Part shown: one piece after another, positions 63,042 through 64,000 of the stretch | Layout of the letters: every line of letters starts with the position of its first letter | How positions within the stretch are numbered: the stretch's first letter is position 1 | Assembly: GCA_013100825.1 (NCBI GenBank) | Contig: CP040001.1 | Span: 806,001-870,000 of the forward strand | Reading direction: 5' to 3' | DNA length: 64,000 nucleotides | Origin: Candidatus Saccharibacteria bacterium oral taxon 488 | GTDB taxonomy: Bacteria > Patescibacteriota > Saccharimonadia > Saccharimonadales > Saccharimonadaceae | Notes under the pieces: model-generated | Told to the model about the DNA's origin: nothing | Databases searched by the model: none | Seen by the model: the letters and a program-made list of their open reading frames with translations, nothing else | Program-made: the position numbers and the translations under genes

Positions 63042-64000
63042 CTATTTTTGCAATTTCTTCGCGATGTCACCACACTTAGCAGCCACATCTCGCCGCGCCA
63101 CCAACACACCGTCTGGTGTGTTGACCACCACTACATTATCAAGGCCGATCACCGCCACCGGCTTATCCGGCTGCTCGTTGCGAATATAGGTACTAGCGAC
63201 GTCAATGGTATGAATGTTGTCACCGTATGCGTAATTACCCGACTCATCCTTGGCGACCGCGTCGTGTAGATCCTTGAAATTACCGATGTCCATCCAGTCA
63301 AAGCTGGCCGATACCATGGCTAGTTTATGAGCCTTCTCGATCAGGGCGATATCGATCACTTGATTATCTAGCGCCAGGTATGTGTGATTATAGGCCTCGC
63401 TACCAAAGTCAGCAATTGACGCCAGCGTCTGATAGTTCGACCACAAATCTGGAGCGCTCTGCTGCATTTCACGCATAAACACCTCGACTGAGCCAACGAA
63501 GTAGCCGCAATTCCACAGATAATTTCCCGACTCAACATACCGCTTCGCCGTCTCGTAATCAGGCTTCTCTTTGAACGACTCGACATTATAGACGCCCGCT
63601 TGAACATCAATCACCCCATCGCGCTGAATATAACCAAAGCCAGTTGACGGGAAGGTCGGCTCAATGCCAATAAGCGTAATACAACCACGCTCGCGAGAAA
63701 TGCGCGCTGCTGTAGCAAACGAGTGGGCAAACCCCTGGACGTCACGTACATTATGATCGGAATGAATAAAGGCAATCGGCTCAGTCCGGTCATGGTGGCG
63801 ATTGATATAATCCAGAGCCAACACGATACAGTGCGCCGTCCCCCGCCGTCCCGGCTCGATCAAAAAGGCCTCGTCCGGTAGCTCCGGCAGCTGCGCCCGC
63901 AGCGCCTCAGCGTGGCTCGCCTCGGTCACCACGTAGATAGTATCGCCAAGCTTTCTGGCCCGGTCATAGGCTTGTTGGACCATGGTGCGCTCTGATGTGA
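63042..64000 (-). CDS. manC: Mannose-1-phosphate guanylyltransferase, N-terminus beyond the window
   Basis: The frame is open to the right edge, so the true start and the nucleotide-binding GGSGTR motif lie outside. Visible parts: EPGRRGTAHCIVLAL, IAFIHSDHNVRD (metal site), TGFGYIQRDG, VESFKEKPD, YLWNCGYFVGSVEVF and SFDWMDIGNFKDLHD, the ManC/GMP pattern. It makes GDP-mannose from mannose-1-phosphate and GTP. Direction is opposite to the glycosyltransferase operon, but the product probably feeds it. No phosphomannose isomerase domain is fused at the C-terminus, so it is the short type. Confidence 0.93.
   Translation of the reverse strand, partial: TSERTMVQQAYDRARKLGDTIYVVTEASHAEALRAQLPELPDEAFLIEPGRRGTAHCIVLALDYINRHHDRTEPIAFIHSDHNVRDVQGFAHSFATAARISRERGCITLIGIEPTFPSTGFGYIQRDGVIDVQAGVYNVESFKEKPDYETAKRYVESGNYLWNCGYFVGSVEVFMREMQQSAPDLWSNYQTLASIADFGSEAYNHTYLALDNQVIDIALIEKAHKLAMVSASFDWMDIGNFKDLHDAVAKDESGNYAYGDNIHTIDVASTYIRNEQPDKPVAVIGLDNVVVVNTPDGVLVARRDVAAKCGDIAKKLQK

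Noticed and set aside
1-64000. TGA read as glycine (code 25)
   Set aside because: TGA clearly acts as a stop: several operon overlaps are ATGA, and full-length family proteins end at TGA.
1-64000. CRISPR array
   Set aside because: No regularly spaced direct repeats of 20-40 bp were seen; repeats found are promoter boxes, low-complexity coding runs or the HTH fragment.

Overview
The window looks like a chromosomal segment of a host-associated candidate-phyla bacterium, most likely a Saccharibacterium (TM7) of the oral type. This is inferred from gene content and style, not from a marker gene. The signs are a class III ribonucleotide reductase, short intergenic spaces, many start codons 6-7 nt after a -10 box, a cell-surface sugar and LTA-synthase repertoire, and several gene sets that look imported from Firmicutes or Actinobacteria. 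TGA is used as a normal stop, so this is not the recoded Gracilibacteria code.

Left to right. 1-2758 is a Hachiman-type anti-phage pair (HamA nuclease, HamB helicase) cut by the left edge; hamA is split at an A6 run. 2881-6641 is a heterodimeric ABC exporter. 6760-11273 holds tRNA-Pro, a Nudix hydrolase, a kinase-like protein, and a polar amino acid ABC importer followed by a frameshifted membrane thioredoxin. 11358-17098 holds an LTA-synthase-like enzyme, galE, a YhhN membrane protein, and an N-domain-less clpB under a CIRCE operator. 17266-20739 is a PadR-controlled ABC export operon with a 17-bp palindromic operator. 20941-23773 is a redox/envelope operon: a membrane CxxC protein, a DsbA-like thiol oxidoreductase and a polysaccharide deacetylase.

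24804-38026 is a defence island. It holds a type I restriction-modification operon (hsdM, rhuM, a GHKL-ATPase/PD-(D/E)xK fusion, hsdS, a TIGR04141/DUF6119 gene split by a frameshift, hsdR), a RadC-like gene and a GmrSD-like DUF262/DUF1524 protein. 38075-43956 is a tightly coupled nrdD-nrdG-flavin reductase operon that ends in an unrecognised 803-residue acidic protein carrying one four-cysteine motif. A TTGACA promoter and two NrdR-like boxes precede it. 44115-48135 holds a P-loop kinase, an ABC-2 transporter and an OmpR-type two-component system.

48211-51214 is a decaying and mobile zone: a collapsed S66 peptidase pseudogene, an ASCH protein, and a TetR/flavin-reductase cassette flanked by a diverged partial copy of the neighbouring HTH gene. 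51491-62966 is surface glycosylation (GT2-GT39 fusion, GtrA, Wzy-like ligase/polymerase, priming sugar transferase, two GT4 enzymes). It ends with manC, cut by the right edge, and is interrupted by a two-gene HEPN-like module at 54743-56799.

Two patterns run across the window. (1) Twelve apparent first genes have a -10 hexamer 6-7 nt before the start codon, which implies leaderless mRNAs, while operon-internal genes have Shine-Dalgarno sites. (2) Three promoters (HTH 51214, GT2-GT39 54626, gtrA 56926), and weakly a fourth in front of the response-regulator gene, share an 11-bp direct repeat of TTTACAG-like units exactly 10 bp before the -10 box. This is the architecture of a PhoB/OmpR-type regulon and ties the two-component system here to surface glycosylation. 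Four genes carry single-base frameshifts (three at A5-A7 runs, one at a T3 run), which could be sequencing error, slippage or real decay.
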